Positions 62,257 to 64,000 of a stretch of DNA of 64,000 nucleotides are shown piece after piece. The DNA is taken from positions 8,948,645-9,012,644 of the forward strand of contig NZ_AP018178.1 in the NCBI RefSeq assembly GCF_002368195.1. Direction: 5' to 3'. The notes below the pieces were generated by a model that searched no databases, had not been told where the DNA came from, and saw only the letters and a list, made by a program, of their open reading frames with translations. This DNA comes from Calothrix sp. NIES-2100 (GTDB lineage: Bacteria; Cyanobacteriota; Cyanobacteriia; Cyanobacteriales; Nostocaceae). A program made the translations under genes and the position numbers. Every line of letters starts with the position of its first letter. The stretch's first letter is position 1.

Positions 62257-62691
62257 TCTGAATTAACCTCAACGGAACACTCCGCCCATTAAAACAAACA
62301 AAGTTATTTATAAAATCTGTCTAAATGGGGATGTATATTTTTACTGCAATATATGTGGATCTATTAAAGCGGTAAAATTTACACCCTTGATTTTTTGATT
62401 GGTAGTTTTGACAATTACAAAGTTAAATCTAATGGCTGGGGTCGTTATTCTGGTTAATAGTATATATAATAGGCATTTTAGCAGCGAAATTCAAGTAATT
62501 GTTCAGGTAAATAATTGCTCAATCTCAATCAAGTAAATATGCTGAATAACTATATATTAAATGTAAAATATTTTAGTAAAAAAATCAGTACAGCCAATTT
62601 CTGTTTAGGCTTATGAGTAGAATGGTGTAAGAGTACCATTAAAATTGTAATTTTCCTGATTCTTCGTTAATAGGCGTAATGTAAATAGCCG
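62257..62691. other. Divergent promoter region of the Pro/Thr-rich and PBP genes
   Basis: 435 bp, AT-rich, with TAGTATATATAATAGGC at ~62457 as a possible -10 region. No specific regulator site recognised. Confidence 0.4.
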
Positions 62692-64000
62692 ATGAGTTCC
62701 CCGCAACCCCCTCAAAAGCCCCAAACGATACTTGGTCAACTGACGCAAGCAGTACATACAATTCAAGCTAGGGTGGATTTTTCCAAACTAGCGCTCAAGC
62801 CTAATGCTAAAGTACCAGAACTCTGGGTGCAGGATGCGGGGGCAGATAAGGCGGAGGTATATCCGTTGTTAGGCGATCGCTATATTTTAGGTCGCAGCTC
62901 CAAATCTAGCGATATCGTCATTCGCAACCCAGTAGTTAGCCAAATTCATCTGTCATTGTCGCGGGATTCTACGCAACGCACCCCGGTTTTCATCATCAAA
63001 GACGAAAACTCCACCAATGGTATTTACCGTGGTAAGCGACGGGTCAGTTCTTTAGAATTACGTCATGGCGATGTTCTGACCTTAGGGCCGCCAGAACTCG
63101 CAGCTTCCGTGCGCCTGCAATATGTCGATCCACCAGCTTGGTATTGGAAAGCCGCAACTTGGGCTACTTACGGTGTAGGTGGGGTTACGGCTTTGTTGGC
63201 TTTAGTAATTGGCGTTGAATGGCTGAAATTCTCAGTTAGGTCTTTACCGACAATTACTCGTGCGCCAGTGGTTGTTTACGCCCGTGATGGTTCTACGCCG
63301 CTGCGTGAGCCGAGAACTACATCTCACATAGATATGAAGCGGTTGGAGGATTTTGGCCCTTATTTGCCAAAAGCTGTGATTGCGTCAGAAGATAGTCGCT
63401 ATTACTGGCACTTTGGCGTTGATCCTTTAGGAATTTTGCGCGCTGTATTAATTAATAGCCGTAGCGGTGATGTGCAGCAAGGAGCCAGTACAGTTACCCA
63501 ACAAGTTGCTCGCAGTTTGTTCCGCGATTATGTAGGTAGACAAGATTCCCTAGGACGGAAATTGCGAGAAGCAGTTGTTGCTTTGAAATTGGAAACGTTT
63601 TACAGCAAAGATTACATTTTGCTGACTTATTTAAATCGAGTGTTTTTAGGTGCGGATACCTCTGGTTTTGAGGATGCTGCTAAGTATTACTTTGATAAGT
63701 CAGCTAAAGAATTAACTTTGGCGGAAGCCGCGACTTTAGTAGGTATTTTACCAGGCCCCAACGCATTTGATTTTTGTGGGGATGGCCCCAATAAGCTAGA
63801 AGCAGCTGAGTATCGCAACCGCGTGATTAAGCGGATGGTAGAAATGGGTCAAATTAAACAGGAGGATGCGAACCGCGCTAGACGTTCCACCGTCCAAATC
63901 AGCCCAAAAGTTTGCGAACAGCAAGCTAAAACCATTAGTCCTTATTTTTACAGTTATGTCTTCCAAGAACTCGAATCAATTTTGGGGGAGGGAGCGGCAA
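62692..64000 (+). CDS. FHA-domain class A penicillin-binding protein, 3' end outside window
   Basis: 436 residues visible, ATG 62692 (MSSPQPPQKPQTILGQL). Residues ~45-145 are an FHA domain: GDRYILGRSSKSSDIVIRNPVVSQIHLSL, then ENSTNGIYRGKRR and LRHGDVLTLGPPE. This is a phosphothreonine-binding module in the cytosol. One membrane helix follows (~162-182, GVGGVTALLALVIGVEWL), then the GT51 glycosyltransferase domain: AVIASEDSRYYWHFGVDPLGILRA, GASTVTQQVARSLF, LREAVVALKLE, YLNRVFLGA. The transpeptidase part is expected beyond the edge. Makes peptidoglycan; FHA-containing members occur in cyanobacteria and suggest control by a Ser/Thr kinase. Confidence 0.9.
   Translation, partial: MSSPQPPQKPQTILGQLTQAVHTIQARVDFSKLALKPNAKVPELWVQDAGADKAEVYPLLGDRYILGRSSKSSDIVIRNPVVSQIHLSLSRDSTQRTPVFIIKDENSTNGIYRGKRRVSSLELRHGDVLTLGPPELAASVRLQYVDPPAWYWKAATWATYGVGGVTALLALVIGVEWLKFSVRSLPTITRAPVVVYARDGSTPLREPRTTSHIDMKRLEDFGPYLPKAVIASEDSRYYWHFGVDPLGILRAVLINSRSGDVQQGASTVTQQVARSLFRDYVGRQDSLGRKLREAVVALKLETFYSKDYILLTYLNRVFLGADTSGFEDAAKYYFDKSAKELTLAEAATLVGILPGPNAFDFCGDGPNKLEAAEYRNRVIKRMVEMGQIKQEDANRARRSTVQISPKVCEQQAKTISPYFYSYVFQELESILGEGAA

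Overview
The window looks like a chromosomal segment of a filamentous, heterocyst-forming cyanobacterium of the Nostoc/Anabaena type. The evidence is dense HIP1 octamers (GCGATCGC), short tandemly repeated heptamers between genes, a complete devBCA heterocyst glycolipid exporter operon behind a canonical NtcA promoter, a PsbP-like thylakoid lumen protein, a phytol kinase, a RibBA fusion of the cyanobacterial type, and a BioU-type biotin enzyme. No rRNA, tRNA, phage, complete insertion sequence or CRISPR array was found.

Layout. 1-5.2 kb: end of a SpoIIE-type phosphatase gene, a DUF2278/lamin-tail protein, repeat arrays, a PsbP-like protein and Maf. 5.2-7.5 kb: a two-gene module made of a helical-adaptor/trypsin-like protease and a helical-adaptor/FGE-fold protein. 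The 3' end of the second gene carries the base signature of a diversity-generating retroelement (DGR) variable region. 8.4-12.7 kb: NtcA promoter, 0.6-kb leader and devBCA. 12.8-17.1 kb: an unknown membrane protein, a HAD phosphatase, and a coupled HEAT-repeat/DUF6745 pair. 17.2-31.5 kb: housekeeping and envelope genes (clpB, gloA, LolA-like, eno, argC, ribBA, amidase, phytol kinase, yidD, SH3, dipeptidase, DUF2127). 32-39.2 kb: accessory zone with a FUSC exporter, a short TIR protein, a TIR-DnaJ_C-TPR fusion flanked on both sides by arrays of the same 63-bp repeat, and two adjacent type II toxin-antitoxin modules whose toxins both carry nonsense codons. 39.4-64 kb: bioU-like gene, pilB-pilT-pilC, grpE-dnaK-dnaJ-tusA-rsgA, GH57 branching enzyme, Uma2, pstSCAB with a Pho box, bioY-lspA, a Pro/Thr-rich secreted protein, and an FHA-containing class A penicillin-binding protein that runs off the end.

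How genes work together. devBCA would export heterocyst glycolipids under nitrogen control. grpE-dnaK-dnaJ and clpB make up a protein-repair machine. pilBTC drive type IV pili. pstSCAB import phosphate. bioU-like and bioY deal with biotin synthesis and uptake. The 5.2-7.5 kb and 35.1-37.4 kb loci look like cyanobacterial conflict or signalling systems, one with a diversified sensor-like protein and one with a TIR effector joined to a chaperone-type domain.

Most notable structure. A 195-bp foldback element (MITE-like) is present in two identical copies, each with a perfect 9-bp target duplication and each inserted inside a palindrome of one family; a third, diverged copy is also present. Three tandem-repeat arrays share a 21-bp period or multiples of it. 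One coding-strand stretch of 126 nt has only 8 adenines (the DGR signature).
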